Shown: positions 1 to 7,192 of the stretch, piece by piece
Numbering within the stretch: position 1 is the stretch's first letter
Layout: each line of letters starts with the position of its first letter
Virus record (IMG/VR): IMGVR_UViG_3300010885_012889
Span: 1 to 24,476 of that record
DNA length: 24,476 nucleotides
DNA from: a virus
Strand: one strand, 5' to 3'
Notes under the pieces: generated by a model
What the model saw: only the letters and a program-made list of their open reading frames with translations
Told to the model about the DNA's origin: nothing
The model's database searches: none
Program-made: the position numbers and the translations under genes

Positions 1-1
1 A

Positions 2-319
2 GATACTGATTATTCTCATACTATAAGTCAATGTTGCGGCATCAGATTAAATCGATATAATACTAACACACTAATGAGATCACATTTTGATCATATTCAT
101 TCATTGTTCGATGGAAAACAAAAAGGCATTCCAGCGTTGTCGATGATCGGAGTGTTAAATGAAGAATACACCGGCGGAGAATTAACATTCTTTGACGACT
201 ATACCGTTCCAACTAACACTGGGGATGTAATTGTATTTCCGAGTTGTTTCTTGTATCCGCATAGAATTAAAGAAATAACCAGCGGTACTCGTTATAGTTT
301 TGTTAGTTGGGCTTGGTAA
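2..319 (+). CDS. 2OG-Fe(II) oxygenase, prolyl-4-hydroxylase-like (5' partial)
   Basis: The frame stays open to the left edge, so this is the C-terminal 105 residues of a longer protein; the ATG at 74 is internal to the fold, because a conserved LNRY stretch lies before it. The double-stranded beta-helix core is visible: HFD (His28, Asp30 of the visible part) gives the HxD iron ligands, TGGELTFFDD is the central strand pair, GDVIVFPS is followed by the distal ligand in YPHR (His87), and Arg97 in GTRYS is placed to bind the 2-oxoglutarate carboxylate. Members of this family couple 2-oxoglutarate decarboxylation to hydroxylation of a protein or small-molecule substrate; the substrate here is unknown. 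It is the first visible gene of a + strand oxygenase operon and ends 3 bp before the next gene. Family assignment is firm; prolyl specificity is not shown. Confidence 0.85.
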   Translation, partial: DTDYSHTISQCCGIRLNRYNTNTLMRSHFDHIHSLFDGKQKGIPALSMIGVLNEEYTGGELTFFDDYTVPTNTGDVIVFPSCFLYPHRIKEITSGTRYSFVSWAW

Positions 320-322
320 ACT

Positions 323-1078
323 ATGAAGAAAATTTTTTATGCTCCGCGGTTTGACAATTATTCAATGCCATACGATCATCCATTATTGGAGGAGGAAGTA
401 TATATTCCGCCAGTACCGTATCTAACGTACTTCAAGGATTCGCATGAGAAACATGTCTATTGGAAATGCCCTGCATGGAAAACTTCTTTTAAAAACAGCT
501 ATGTATTCTTTTCTCAAATTGACATTGAAGTAAAGTATAACAAAGAAACAGGCGTTGTAGACAATGAAGCATTTAAGTATTGTACATTTGATGAAGCCAG
601 GGGTGCAGTCTATGAAAATGCTGGATTCTTTGACCCTCGAGAGCAAAAGCCGCCACCACCTTACAACGGTGTAGCAATTGGGCAGGTAAATCAGCAATTG
701 ATATTTTGGTTAGAAAAACAAAAATATAAAAATTTATGGTTAGAAATACAACCTATACCTGACATGATTCGCACACACAACGCAGAATTAATCGGAGGCG
801 AGTTCCCATTCAGCCGTTGGTTCAGGCCGTCATTGTTTGCATTTAAATTCCATAACGAAACAACTACTATTAAACGCGGCGATCCATTGGGCATTATTAA
901 ATTTAAAAATCTCGATGACTATTTAGAAGAAATTGTATTAGAACGTGCAGAGCCGTCTAATCAATTGATTAGAAAATCTGAAAATCACACAAGATTAAAG
1001 ATTTTCTTACCTAATAAATCATGGAATCTTATCAAGGACAAACCGGAATCAAAATGTCCGTTTAAATTTTGGCGATGA
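323..1078 (+). CDS. Conserved phage protein of unknown function (DUF6065-like)
   Basis: A 251-aa protein without the HxD...H...R oxygenase pattern of its neighbours. Recognisable stretches are YWKCPAWKTSFKNSYVFF (about 46-63), a Pro run at 110-113, LWLEIQPIPDM (138-148), a GGEFPFSRWFRPS segment (158-170) and IKRGDPLGIIKF (183-194). The CPA...F.NSYV and RGDPL signatures resemble the DUF6065 family that I recall from phages and bacteria; I assign this from memory of the pattern, not from a search. No signal peptide or membrane segment is seen. The start lies 3 bp after the previous stop and the TGA stop overlaps the next ATG (ATGA), so it is translated as part of the oxygenase operon. It may be an accessory or a substrate of the oxygenases; the function is unknown. 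Confidence 0.7.
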   Translation: MKKIFYAPRFDNYSMPYDHPLLEEEVYIPPVPYLTYFKDSHEKHVYWKCPAWKTSFKNSYVFFSQIDIEVKYNKETGVVDNEAFKYCTFDEARGAVYENAGFFDPREQKPPPPYNGVAIGQVNQQLIFWLEKQKYKNLWLEIQPIPDMIRTHNAELIGGEFPFSRWFRPSLFAFKFHNETTTIKRGDPLGIIKFKNLDDYLEEIVLERAEPSNQLIRKSENHTRLKIFLPNKSWNLIKDKPESKCPFKFWR

Positions 1079-1770
1079 GTGAATTATATTTGATGTTTCC
1101 TACACCGGTAGTTCGTGTAGCGGCTACAATAGAAAATTATGATCCTGTACAATTAGAAATACAGGCAGCCTATAATCAAATTCAAAGCACACACGACACA
1201 TCATCAGTTTCGTATCTTTATAAATCTATGGAAGAAACTGATATATTTGAAAAAACCTACAATTTTATTGAGAAATATAATTGTGTTAATCTAAAAAATA
1301 GAATACACGATGCTGTTAATCAATATGCAGATAAGATAGGCTGGACTGGTAATAGAGATTATGTCATTAAAAATTCCTGGATTAATATCGCTGATCAGCA
1401 CGATGTGCATGGAGTCCACTGTCATCCTGGTTATGCTATTTCAGGAACTTATTATTTTAGAGTAAGCAAGGAGCAAGGATCAATTTGTTTCAATAATCCT
1501 AACCCAGCAATGATGCATTGTCAGTTTCCACAGGGTGCGCTGTGTCCACAGACCATAGATATTATACCTAACGATGGGGACATTGTTCTGTTTCCAAGCT
1601 GGTTAATGCACAGTACACGGAAAAATAAATCTACAGAACAGAGAATCAGTGTGGCATTCAACGTTGATTTTGTAGGTGGTCACGATATTGCCTACGGTCT
1701 TAATAAAGAAAATTACAGTCCATTCCATAAAGTAGAGAGAAGTCTTAGGGATATAAGCAATATACAATGA
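1075..1770 (+). CDS. 2OG-Fe(II) oxygenase-like protein, HxH type (TIGR02466-like)
   Basis: A TTG start at 1069 is possible, but I choose ATG 1075 because it forms an ATGA overlap with the preceding stop, as at other junctions here; this gives 231 aa. The N-terminus LYLMFPTPVV is typical of the TIGR02466 putative 2OG-oxygenase group. Core motifs: SWINIA (101-106), VHCHPGYAISGTYYF (His115 and His117 as candidate iron ligands in HxH form), GDIVLFPSWLMH (distal ligand His179) and QRISVAFN (Arg190 for 2-oxoglutarate). It has a clear paralogue at 3482-4153, sharing the YDPVQ(L/I)EI segment, SWINIA and the C-terminal half. About 30 residues after the core (GGHDIAYGLN onwards) are absent from the paralogue. 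Substrate unknown. Confidence 0.85.
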   Translation: MSELYLMFPTPVVRVAATIENYDPVQLEIQAAYNQIQSTHDTSSVSYLYKSMEETDIFEKTYNFIEKYNCVNLKNRIHDAVNQYADKIGWTGNRDYVIKNSWINIADQHDVHGVHCHPGYAISGTYYFRVSKEQGSICFNNPNPAMMHCQFPQGALCPQTIDIIPNDGDIVLFPSWLMHSTRKNKSTEQRISVAFNVDFVGGHDIAYGLNKENYSPFHKVERSLRDISNIQ

Positions 1771-2291
1771 AATACGATTTATTTTCTATTCCGATTTTTG
1801 TAGATCAAGTTGATCTAACAAAGATTCAAATAACTGAAACGGGTTACGATGCCACATGGTTGAGTGATGTCAAAACTAACTATCTGCATCAACCGGAGAT
1901 TCATCCAGATACATTTGATTATTTGAGCAGTGTTATTGATAAGCATCTTTCCACTACCGGAACGTATAAAAATCCAACCATCGGTGCTATATGGCGCAAT
2001 GCCTACAGTAAAACTGATACGCAGGAAGTACATATTCATGCAGGATTCCAATGGAGTTTTATAATTTATGAAACTGTGCAAGAGTCTAAAACTGTATTTT
2101 TAAATCCTGCATGGAAACTTATTGAAAATCAAATGGGGATCTGTGCACCGGCATTTCCGATGAATTATCGACCAAAGGTAGGCCCAGGTACTATTATAAT
2201 CTTTCCAAGTTTTATCGAACATCATGTACTTGCTGGCAACGAAGGCACTACCATTGCTGGAAATATTAGATTAGAATATATCGATGAATAA
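1767..2291 (+). CDS. 2OG-Fe(II) oxygenase-like protein lacking the canonical arginine
   Basis: A 174-aa protein that begins in an ATGA overlap with the upstream gene. The fold is recognised from an N-terminal LFSIPIFV strand, IWRNAYS (75-81), the VHIHAGFQWSFIIYE segment with His89 and His91 as an HxH pair, and GTIIIFPSFIEHH with His152 or His153 as distal ligand. When TTIAGNIRLEY is aligned with the RISIAFN strand of its relatives, the position of the 2-oxoglutarate-binding arginine is occupied by Gly160; Arg168 lies further along the strand. It may therefore use a different anchoring residue, bind another co-substrate, or be catalytically weak. It overlaps the next gene by 8 bp. The family call is reasonable; activity is uncertain. 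Confidence 0.7.
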   Translation: MKYDLFSIPIFVDQVDLTKIQITETGYDATWLSDVKTNYLHQPEIHPDTFDYLSSVIDKHLSTTGTYKNPTIGAIWRNAYSKTDTQEVHIHAGFQWSFIIYETVQESKTVFLNPAWKLIENQMGICAPAFPMNYRPKVGPGTIIIFPSFIEHHVLAGNEGTTIAGNIRLEYIDE

Positions 2292-2796
2292 TTATAAATT
2301 ATTTCAATCTCGATATATTATAGATAATCAACAGGCATTTATCGATCAATGTCAGGAAGTTAAAGCAGCGTTTTCTGGCGAGGACACAACTAAAAATTAT
2401 TACAAATATAATTTATTTGCTGTTACCGCTGGGTCTGTATACTTTTATAATCTCTACAAAGAGCTTAGAGATATAATTAGAGCAGAATTTCCAACACAAC
2501 AGATATGGTTCCAGGCATGGGTCAATTTGCATACTCAAGATAATGTATTAGATTGGCACAATCACGTTTGGGACTATCACGGATACATTTCAATAGATCC
2601 AAAAAACACCATAACTGAATTTGAAGACTATTCGATCACTAATAAACCAGGACAGATCTATCTTGGACCAGGGCAGCGCCTACACAGAGTCAATGTAACA
2701 GCACCATACGAGGGTGATAGGATAACTATAGGATATGATATAACAATGGATCCTATGATGAATACAGGGTGCAGTGGGTTATTTCCGCTAATATAA
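2284..2796 (+). CDS. 2OG-Fe(II) oxygenase-like protein, HxH type
   Basis: A 170-aa protein starting 8 bp inside the previous gene, which implies coupled translation. Motifs: WFQAWVNLHTQDNVLDWHNH (75-94) places His92 and His94 as proximal ligands, DYHGYISI is the following strand, GQIYLGPGQRLHRV provides distal His134, and DRITIGYDI provides Arg146 for the 2-oxoglutarate carboxylate. The order and spacing (about 40 residues between HxH and distal His) match a minimal jelly-roll dioxygenase. The N-terminal 70 residues are poorly conserved and may form the substrate lid. It diverges from the TIGR02466-like neighbours and lacks their HPG sequence. Substrate unknown. Confidence 0.75.
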   Translation: MNNYKLFQSRYIIDNQQAFIDQCQEVKAAFSGEDTTKNYYKYNLFAVTAGSVYFYNLYKELRDIIRAEFPTQQIWFQAWVNLHTQDNVLDWHNHVWDYHGYISIDPKNTITEFEDYSITNKPGQIYLGPGQRLHRVNVTAPYEGDRITIGYDITMDPMMNTGCSGLFPLI

Positions 2797-2804
2797 GAGA
2801 ATAT

Positions 2805-3470
2805 ATGTTACCATTTCCAACAATGTGCATAGATAATTTTTACTTAGAACCAGACAAGGTTCGAGAGTTTGCACTGGCACAAGAGTTTACAGCATCTCCC
2901 ACTGGGCAGTGGCCTGGCAAGCGAACTAAGGATATCTTTTTATTAGATCCAGAATTTATGAGCAAGTTCTGTCATAAAATATTTTCTTATTATTTTGATT
3001 TACAATATAGTAAATTACGATGGAAAATTACTTCATCGTTTCAACTTATTGATGCATATGACACCGATGTTAGCTCATCTAAAAATAAAGGATGGATACA
3101 TTATGACGATGCAATATTTGGCGGAATTATATACCTTAATAAGTCACCAAATATCAATAGCGGAACTTCATTGTATGAAATCGTTGATCCAAGTAAGTAT
3201 GACAAAGAGCATCAAGCCAAACATTTCTTTTATCTAAATCAGACCTACAATGAAAATTATGAAACAGAAATGACTCAACAAGATTCTAATTTTATAGAAA
3301 CTGTGCGATTTTCAAATAGATATAATAGAATGATAAGTTTTGACTCTGGTGTTCCGCATAGGGCTGATAATTTTTCTATGGATTCTGAACCAAGATTAAC
3401 ACAGGTGTTCTTTGTAGAAGAAATAGAAAGTAATAGACCCAGATCAGCTGAGCTTATCTCTACAGTATAA
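2805..3470 (+). CDS. 2OG-Fe(II) oxygenase-like protein (DUF6445-like), HxD type
   Basis: I place the start at ATG 2805, 8 bp after the previous stop and preceded by a weak AGAGA ribosome site; a GTG at 2769 would overlap the previous gene and adds 12 residues of non-conserved sequence. The product is 221 aa. MCIDNFYLEPDKVREFAL (7-24) is the typical start of the DUF6445 group as I recall it. WIHYDDAIFGGIIYLN carries His99 and Asp101, SGVPHRADNF carries distal His185, and PRLTQVFFVEE carries Arg197. The W.GKRT motif near residues 36-41 is also typical of the group. It belongs to the + strand oxygenase operon. The substrate is unknown. Confidence 0.75.
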   Translation: MLPFPTMCIDNFYLEPDKVREFALAQEFTASPTGQWPGKRTKDIFLLDPEFMSKFCHKIFSYYFDLQYSKLRWKITSSFQLIDAYDTDVSSSKNKGWIHYDDAIFGGIIYLNKSPNINSGTSLYEIVDPSKYDKEHQAKHFFYLNQTYNENYETEMTQQDSNFIETVRFSNRYNRMISFDSGVPHRADNFSMDSEPRLTQVFFVEEIESNRPRSAELISTV

Positions 3471-3481
3471 GGAATAATATA

Positions 3482-4153
3482 ATGCCTCTCATGTACCTGT
3501 TTCCAACACCGATATATAAAGATCCTGCCACAGTGTATAATTACGATCCTGTGCAGATTGAAATTCGTGATTGTCTGCAATATATCAAAGATAACGACGA
3601 TTTAGAAAACGTATCTTTTATCTATAAAGATTCAGGCAAACGTAAACAAGAAAAAGAACTTGGTGGGTATTTTATCTCTGATGATTTAATAGGAAAACAT
3701 AATTTAAAAAATCTCGAGTCACGAATTTACGAAGCATTAGAAAGATACCTTGCCGGAGTTGAGTGGACTACAGTTATACACAATCCCGATCCGGTAATCC
3801 CTAATTTAAAGGGCGGTAACTTTAAGATTATGAATTCTTGGATCAACATTGCTGAAAAAAATGTTAAACATGATTACCATTCACACCCAGGATATACAAT
3901 TGCCGGAGTCTATTACTTTAGAGTCAGTGATGCGCAGGGCGGACTGTGTTTTAATAATCCAAATTTAATGCTGTACAATGCAGGCTTTCCTGAAGGTAGA
4001 TGCTCACCGCAAAGCATTGAATTAATTCCAGCCGACGGCGATCTTATATTATTTCCAGCCTGGCTGCAACATGCTACTCATGCAAATACTACCGACGAAG
4101 AACGTATCAGTATTGCATTTAATATCAATTATATTCCATCTGTTAAAGAATAA
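3482..4153 (+). CDS. 2OG-Fe(II) oxygenase-like protein, HxH type, paralogue of 1075-1770
   Basis: A 223-aa protein with a good ribosome site (AAGGA at 3469-3473, 8 bp before ATG), the clearest on the + strand, suggesting independent initiation. It begins MPLMYLFPTPIY and shares with the gene at 1075-1770 the YDPVQIEI segment, NSWINIAEKN, HSHPGYTIAGVYYFRVS, GGLCFNNPN, GDLILFPAWLQH and ERISIAFN. Candidate ligands are His133 and His135 (HxH), distal His197, and Arg208 for 2-oxoglutarate. A segment at about 51-75 and another at about 98-115 are longer than in the paralogue. The two genes probably arose by duplication within the operon, with three other genes now between them. Confidence 0.85.
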   Translation: MPLMYLFPTPIYKDPATVYNYDPVQIEIRDCLQYIKDNDDLENVSFIYKDSGKRKQEKELGGYFISDDLIGKHNLKNLESRIYEALERYLAGVEWTTVIHNPDPVIPNLKGGNFKIMNSWINIAEKNVKHDYHSHPGYTIAGVYYFRVSDAQGGLCFNNPNLMLYNAGFPEGRCSPQSIELIPADGDLILFPAWLQHATHANTTDEERISIAFNINYIPSVKE

Positions 4154-4155
4154 TC

Positions 4156-4722
4156 ATGTTGAAAAAAACTATAGAATATCAAGATAAAAAAATTGTAATC
4201 TATGAACAGGCGTTCGATCATAGAGAAAATTTAACAATATACAATCAGATTGTAAATTTATCTTTTGTTAGAACAAACATCGACTGCTATCTGCTTAATA
4301 ATTTAGATAGAGATGTAAAATGGCAAAGCATGATTGATCTGGACGGGCCGCTGTCTGAAATAATAAACAAAAAATATTCCAGAGTTATCAGCGAGTTAGA
4401 TTGGTCTAAAGTTGCATTAAAAGAACAGTATGTAAATTATGCAACATCAAACACTGTGGATTTTTTACATACAGATGTGCCAGATAATAACCCTGGATCA
4501 TATACTCTATTACATTATGCGAATCATACTTGGAATGTTAACTGGCACGGCGAGACAATGTTCTATAGTGATAATCAAGATGAAGTTATCTATTCAGTTA
4601 CTATTAAACCGGGTAGTATAGTTTTATTTGATTCAAGACTTCAACATTCAGCAATTGCTCCATCTATTGTTGCTGAACATCCAAGATATACCATTGCATC
4701 TAAGTTGGTTTTGAAGACTTAA
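4156..4722 (+). CDS. 2OG-Fe(II) oxygenase, HxD type
   Basis: A 188-aa protein that starts 2 bp after the previous stop. The iron-binding triad is textbook: FLHTDVP (His105, Asp107) and RLQHSAI (His164); HPRYTIASKL supplies Arg177 for 2-oxoglutarate. Between them lie YTLLHYAN, WHGETMFY and a KPGSIVLFDS turn, the usual order for small phage and bacterial proline/asparagine-hydroxylase-like enzymes (2OG-FeII_Oxy type). It ends the + strand cluster and its last 23 bp overlap the 3' end of the oppositely transcribed gene at 4700-5464, so no terminator fits between them. The target is unknown; a protein side chain or small metabolite is possible. Confidence 0.87.
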   Translation: MLKKTIEYQDKKIVIYEQAFDHRENLTIYNQIVNLSFVRTNIDCYLLNNLDRDVKWQSMIDLDGPLSEIINKKYSRVISELDWSKVALKEQYVNYATSNTVDFLHTDVPDNNPGSYTLLHYANHTWNVNWHGETMFYSDNQDEVIYSVTIKPGSIVLFDSRLQHSAIAPSIVAEHPRYTIASKLVLKT

Positions 4723-5464
4723 CAACATCTTGTTGCATACGTTTATGCATATTTTCTATTTTAGCTTTTTGATCTAACTCGGCAAAAAAATCTGTTAGGT
4801 CTGGGTGAGGTATAATTGTGTCCATAACACCTCGGTCTCTTCGAAGTGAATTATTAATTTCACATCTGTTTAAAAGATAATTAAATGCCAAGCTGATTCT
4901 GAATCCTTCTTTGGGATTTTCTGCAGCATGCCAGTATATAGAAGGAAAAAATACAGCACGGTTTTTTTTAAATTGTACTCTATGTACTTCTTTAGGTGGT
5001 AACAAATTTCCTTCTTCGTCTGGTTCTGGATTTTCGTAGAATAGAGTGTCGCCGTCATCTCCGTCGAGATAATAGACCATAGTCCACATATCTAATATAT
5101 CCCAATCAAGATGAACTGCTAATTTATTATTGGTAGGGAATTGACCGTTAAAATGAACTCTATGGATATTCATTACTGTGGCATCTGGAATTAGTCGTGG
5201 CAAATGATGATCTTGCCACAGATCATTGAAATAATTGGCAATTCCTTCGTGATCGCCTGTAAATGGTCCCCTGGGTCCTTTATGCGATCCTGCTTGTGCT
5301 ACCCATAGTACAAAGAATCTACCGTAATCCTGTCGAGTAGCAGCCATTCCGTACTTCCAACGCTGTGCTTCTGTAATACGGTTCACCCAGGAATCGTATA
5401 ACCACTCAGGAGCAACGTCGTCGACTACAAAAATTTTATTGATATCTACAAATTTTTCACTCAT
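4700..5464 (-). CDS. 2OG-Fe(II) oxygenase, HxD type, with C-terminal extension
   Basis: A 254-aa protein, the last gene of the long - strand unit. VHLDWD gives His118 and Asp120, DGDTLFYENPEPDEEGN is the central strand with a long acidic loop, FPSIYWHAAEN gives distal His179, and FRISLAFNYLLN gives Arg189. WTMVYYLDG just after the HxD is typical of phage prolyl-4-hydroxylase-like proteins. About 50 residues after the core (from NNSLRRDRGVMDT to the end) are Lys/Glu-rich and probably helical, which is unusual among the neighbours. The start is set by an ATGA overlap with the upstream gene (stop at 5461-5463). It converges on the + strand oxygenase operon and overlaps its last gene by 23 bp. 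Confidence 0.87.
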   Translation of the reverse strand: MSEKFVDINKIFVVDDVAPEWLYDSWVNRITEAQRWKYGMAATRQDYGRFFVLWVAQAGSHKGPRGPFTGDHEGIANYFNDLWQDHHLPRLIPDATVMNIHRVHFNGQFPTNNKLAVHLDWDILDMWTMVYYLDGDDGDTLFYENPEPDEEGNLLPPKEVHRVQFKKNRAVFFPSIYWHAAENPKEGFRISLAFNYLLNRCEINNSLRRDRGVMDTIIPHPDLTDFFAELDQKAKIENMHKRMQQDVVKSSKPT

Positions 5465-6093
5465 GCTAATCTCACATTAATTGACGAATCACCATTACCC
5501 AATATCCCAACAGGAAACAAATTAAATGCTAAAGAATATCGATCTTCAGTACCCGTGTATCTGCTTATTCTATGCTTAAGGAGGCTTGGAAAGAATACCA
5601 ACAAATTAGCGTCTGGCTCAATAGTAATACGTTTACTGTTTAAAATATTCCATTCCGTAGGCTCGTTAATCAACATAGTGTCATTTTTAATACCCATATC
5701 AGAAAATAATAAGTTTCCACTATCGAGGCTGTTGGTTTTTGAATGATACAACACTCCGCTATACAAACAATTTTTATGACTATGATATTGACAAAAACCC
5801 CCTGCCACAGTTTTTGTCATCCATGAAGTTGTAAATTCAAAATCTGTTTTTTCTAAGTGCAGTACAGAATTTTTAAATTCGTTAAACTGATTTAAAATAA
5901 TATTTTTAACAATGGGGTAACTGTCTAACAGTCGCATGTTTTGACTGCAATAAACCGAGTGACTGTCGTCTGATGTAGTTTCGTGATATTCTAATAATGG
6001 AGCGGCTTGCCATAATTCACTGATATCTTCTTTTATTTTTGCTGCGGCAATTACAGAAGGAAACACTGGAAGAATTTCAAAATTAGTGGTCAT
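5461..6093 (-). CDS. 2OG-Fe(II) oxygenase-like protein, HxH type (TIGR02466-like)
   Basis: A 210-aa protein. The N-terminal FEILPVFPSVIAAAKI resembles the FPTPV start of TIGR02466-type proteins. TTSWMTK (88-94), QYHSHKNCLYSGVLYH (His104 and His106), a SGNLLFSD strand, ANLLVFFPSLLKHRI (His174) and EDRYSLAFNLFP (Arg185) give the complete metal and 2-oxoglutarate pattern. It is joined by ATGA overlaps on both sides to the neighbouring oxygenases, so three such genes are probably co-translated. It differs from the + strand HxH genes in having KNC instead of PGY after the second histidine. Substrate unknown. Confidence 0.83.
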   Translation of the reverse strand: MTTNFEILPVFPSVIAAAKIKEDISELWQAAPLLEYHETTSDDSHSVYCSQNMRLLDSYPIVKNIILNQFNEFKNSVLHLEKTDFEFTTSWMTKTVAGGFCQYHSHKNCLYSGVLYHSKTNSLDSGNLLFSDMGIKNDTMLINEPTEWNILNSKRITIEPDANLLVFFPSLLKHRISRYTGTEDRYSLAFNLFPVGILGNGDSSINVRLA

Positions 6094-6704
6094 GTGTTTT
6101 CAACTCCAACATTGAATACCATAGTTATTCTACCATCTATATTTTGATTAGGAGGAACTCGGTGCATGGCCCACGATTCCCAAAATAAAAATAATCCTGG
6201 TTTAGGAACTACCATAATAGTATGATCATCTCTTATTTTAAAAATCTCTGAATTGTGTGTATACGAATCTTCTTGGAGATAGTTTCTCCAGGCTGCGCTG
6301 ACATGTCTTGGGGATTTAAATTCTAAGTTTGACGACCCTGGCGGAACTTGAAGATATATTAATCCTGATAATAATGCACCGGGGTGTGCATGAGGAGCAT
6401 GTTCGTCTCCTAACACCATTTCGCTGGCAAATAGGCTAACCCAAAGTCCAAGATTTGGTTTTAGTTTTATTTTTTGTTTTTCTAAATATGCTGTCGATTG
6501 TTCTAAGATATAATCAACAAAGAATTTTAATTCAGGTTCTGTAGCGAGCCCATCAACTTCGGAATAGGTATTTTTATAATTCCATTCGTTGGTTAATTTA
6601 GAGGGCATAGACAAAAACTTCCGAGCTAACGGAAGTAATTGTCCAGCTAATGCTGCGTCTTGAGTATGATTTATTGTGAAAGAATAAAAGAATTGCTCAT
6701 CCAT
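6090..6704 (-). CDS. 2OG-Fe(II) oxygenase-like protein, HxH type (TIGR02466-like)
   Basis: A 204-aa protein, first of the three - strand oxygenases. LGLWVSLFASE (85-95), HAPHAHPGALLSGLIYLQVP (His105 and His107), SNLEFKSPR, PKPGLFLFWESWAMHRV (His181) and GRITMVFNVG (Arg192) form the full jelly-roll dioxygenase signature, closest to TIGR02466. The ribosome site is poor: AGGTG lies only about 2 bp before the ATG, within 8 bp of the upstream stop, so it may depend on translational coupling. The AATAAATA sequence immediately upstream resembles a late promoter box, but it would leave almost no leader. The gene follows the tail-chaperone-like gene and so ties the oxygenases to the fibre block. Confidence 0.84.
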   Translation of the reverse strand: MDEQFFYSFTINHTQDAALAGQLLPLARKFLSMPSKLTNEWNYKNTYSEVDGLATEPELKFFVDYILEQSTAYLEKQKIKLKPNLGLWVSLFASEMVLGDEHAPHAHPGALLSGLIYLQVPPGSSNLEFKSPRHVSAAWRNYLQEDSYTHNSEIFKIRDDHTIMVVPKPGLFLFWESWAMHRVPPNQNIDGRITMVFNVGVENT

Positions 6705-6712
6705 GCACCTAT

Positions 6713-7171
6713 TTATTGGCTGGAATCTTTCACTGCCTTAATTGTGGTATAGAATGTGCTGGTTTTTGCGGCTTCACCTAACTTACCATTGTTGATATCT
6801 TTGTATAACATATCCAATTGGTCGCGCCAGTCTGGATATTTTCTTGCTCGCTTACCAGCAAGACTGTCATATTCTTCAAGATTGTGTTGATGACGTGCTT
6901 CTAATTCTGCCCATGTTGGCAAATCGCCTTGAATCTGATCCCATGTGTATACGTTTTTTGCTTCGCCTGTCCAACGATCAATTTCTTTATCTTCTTCTGA
7001 AGCAAGTGTATCTCTAAATCTTAACTGTTGATATTCACCTTCAGAGCTGAAGCTGTAGCTGCCAACGAATTCCCAACGACCGCCACGCTCTATTAATTCG
7101 TCAGCTAAGGCATGACCATAGAACGGTGCTTTTAATAAATCATATCCAACGGTTTTATCTAATAATGCCAT
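6713..7171 (-). CDS. Small tail-fibre-associated protein (putative fibre assembly chaperone)
   Basis: A 152-aa, charged, probably helical protein. KYPDWRDQLDMLYKDI (111-126) followed by TTIKAVKD (142-149) is the YPxxxDQLDxLYKD...IKAVKD signature of small proteins found beside tail-fibre genes of many phages (XkdW/DUF4376-like or T4 gp38-type accessory proteins, by recollection). Such proteins are usually chaperones or fibre-assembly factors. The N-terminal 60 residues are unlike anything I recognise. AAGGA lies 7 bp before the ATG. It sits just downstream of the three tandem beta-rich proteins and the S74 fibre gene, consistent with a role in assembling them. Function is inferred from motif and location only. 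Confidence 0.6.
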   Translation of the reverse strand: MALLDKTVGYDLLKAPFYGHALADELIERGGRWEFVGSYSFSSEGEYQQLRFRDTLASEEDKEIDRWTGEAKNVYTWDQIQGDLPTWAELEARHQHNLEEYDSLAGKRARKYPDWRDQLDMLYKDINNGKLGEAAKTSTFYTTIKAVKDSSQ

Positions 7172-7192
7172 TTTAATTTCCTTGTATTTTTG

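Noticed and set aside
1069-1074. TTG start giving an MAM N-terminus for the oxygenase at 1075-1770
   Set aside because: ATG at 1075 overlaps the upstream stop as ATGA, the same junction seen at other genes here, and the two added residues are not conserved in the paralogue.
2769-2804. GTG start at 2769 for the DUF6445-like gene
   Set aside because: It would overlap the previous gene by 28 bp and adds residues unlike the family start, which is well placed from ATG 2805.
4723-4735. Small hairpin as a terminator between the convergent operons
   Set aside because: Only five base pairs, no T-run on either side, and it lies inside the coding sequence of the - strand gene.
6710-6717. AATAAATA (- strand) as a late promoter before the oxygenase at 6090-6704
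   Set aside because: The start codon is about 6 bp away, so a transcript begun there would be almost leaderless; the match probably reflects AT-rich sequence around a stop codon.
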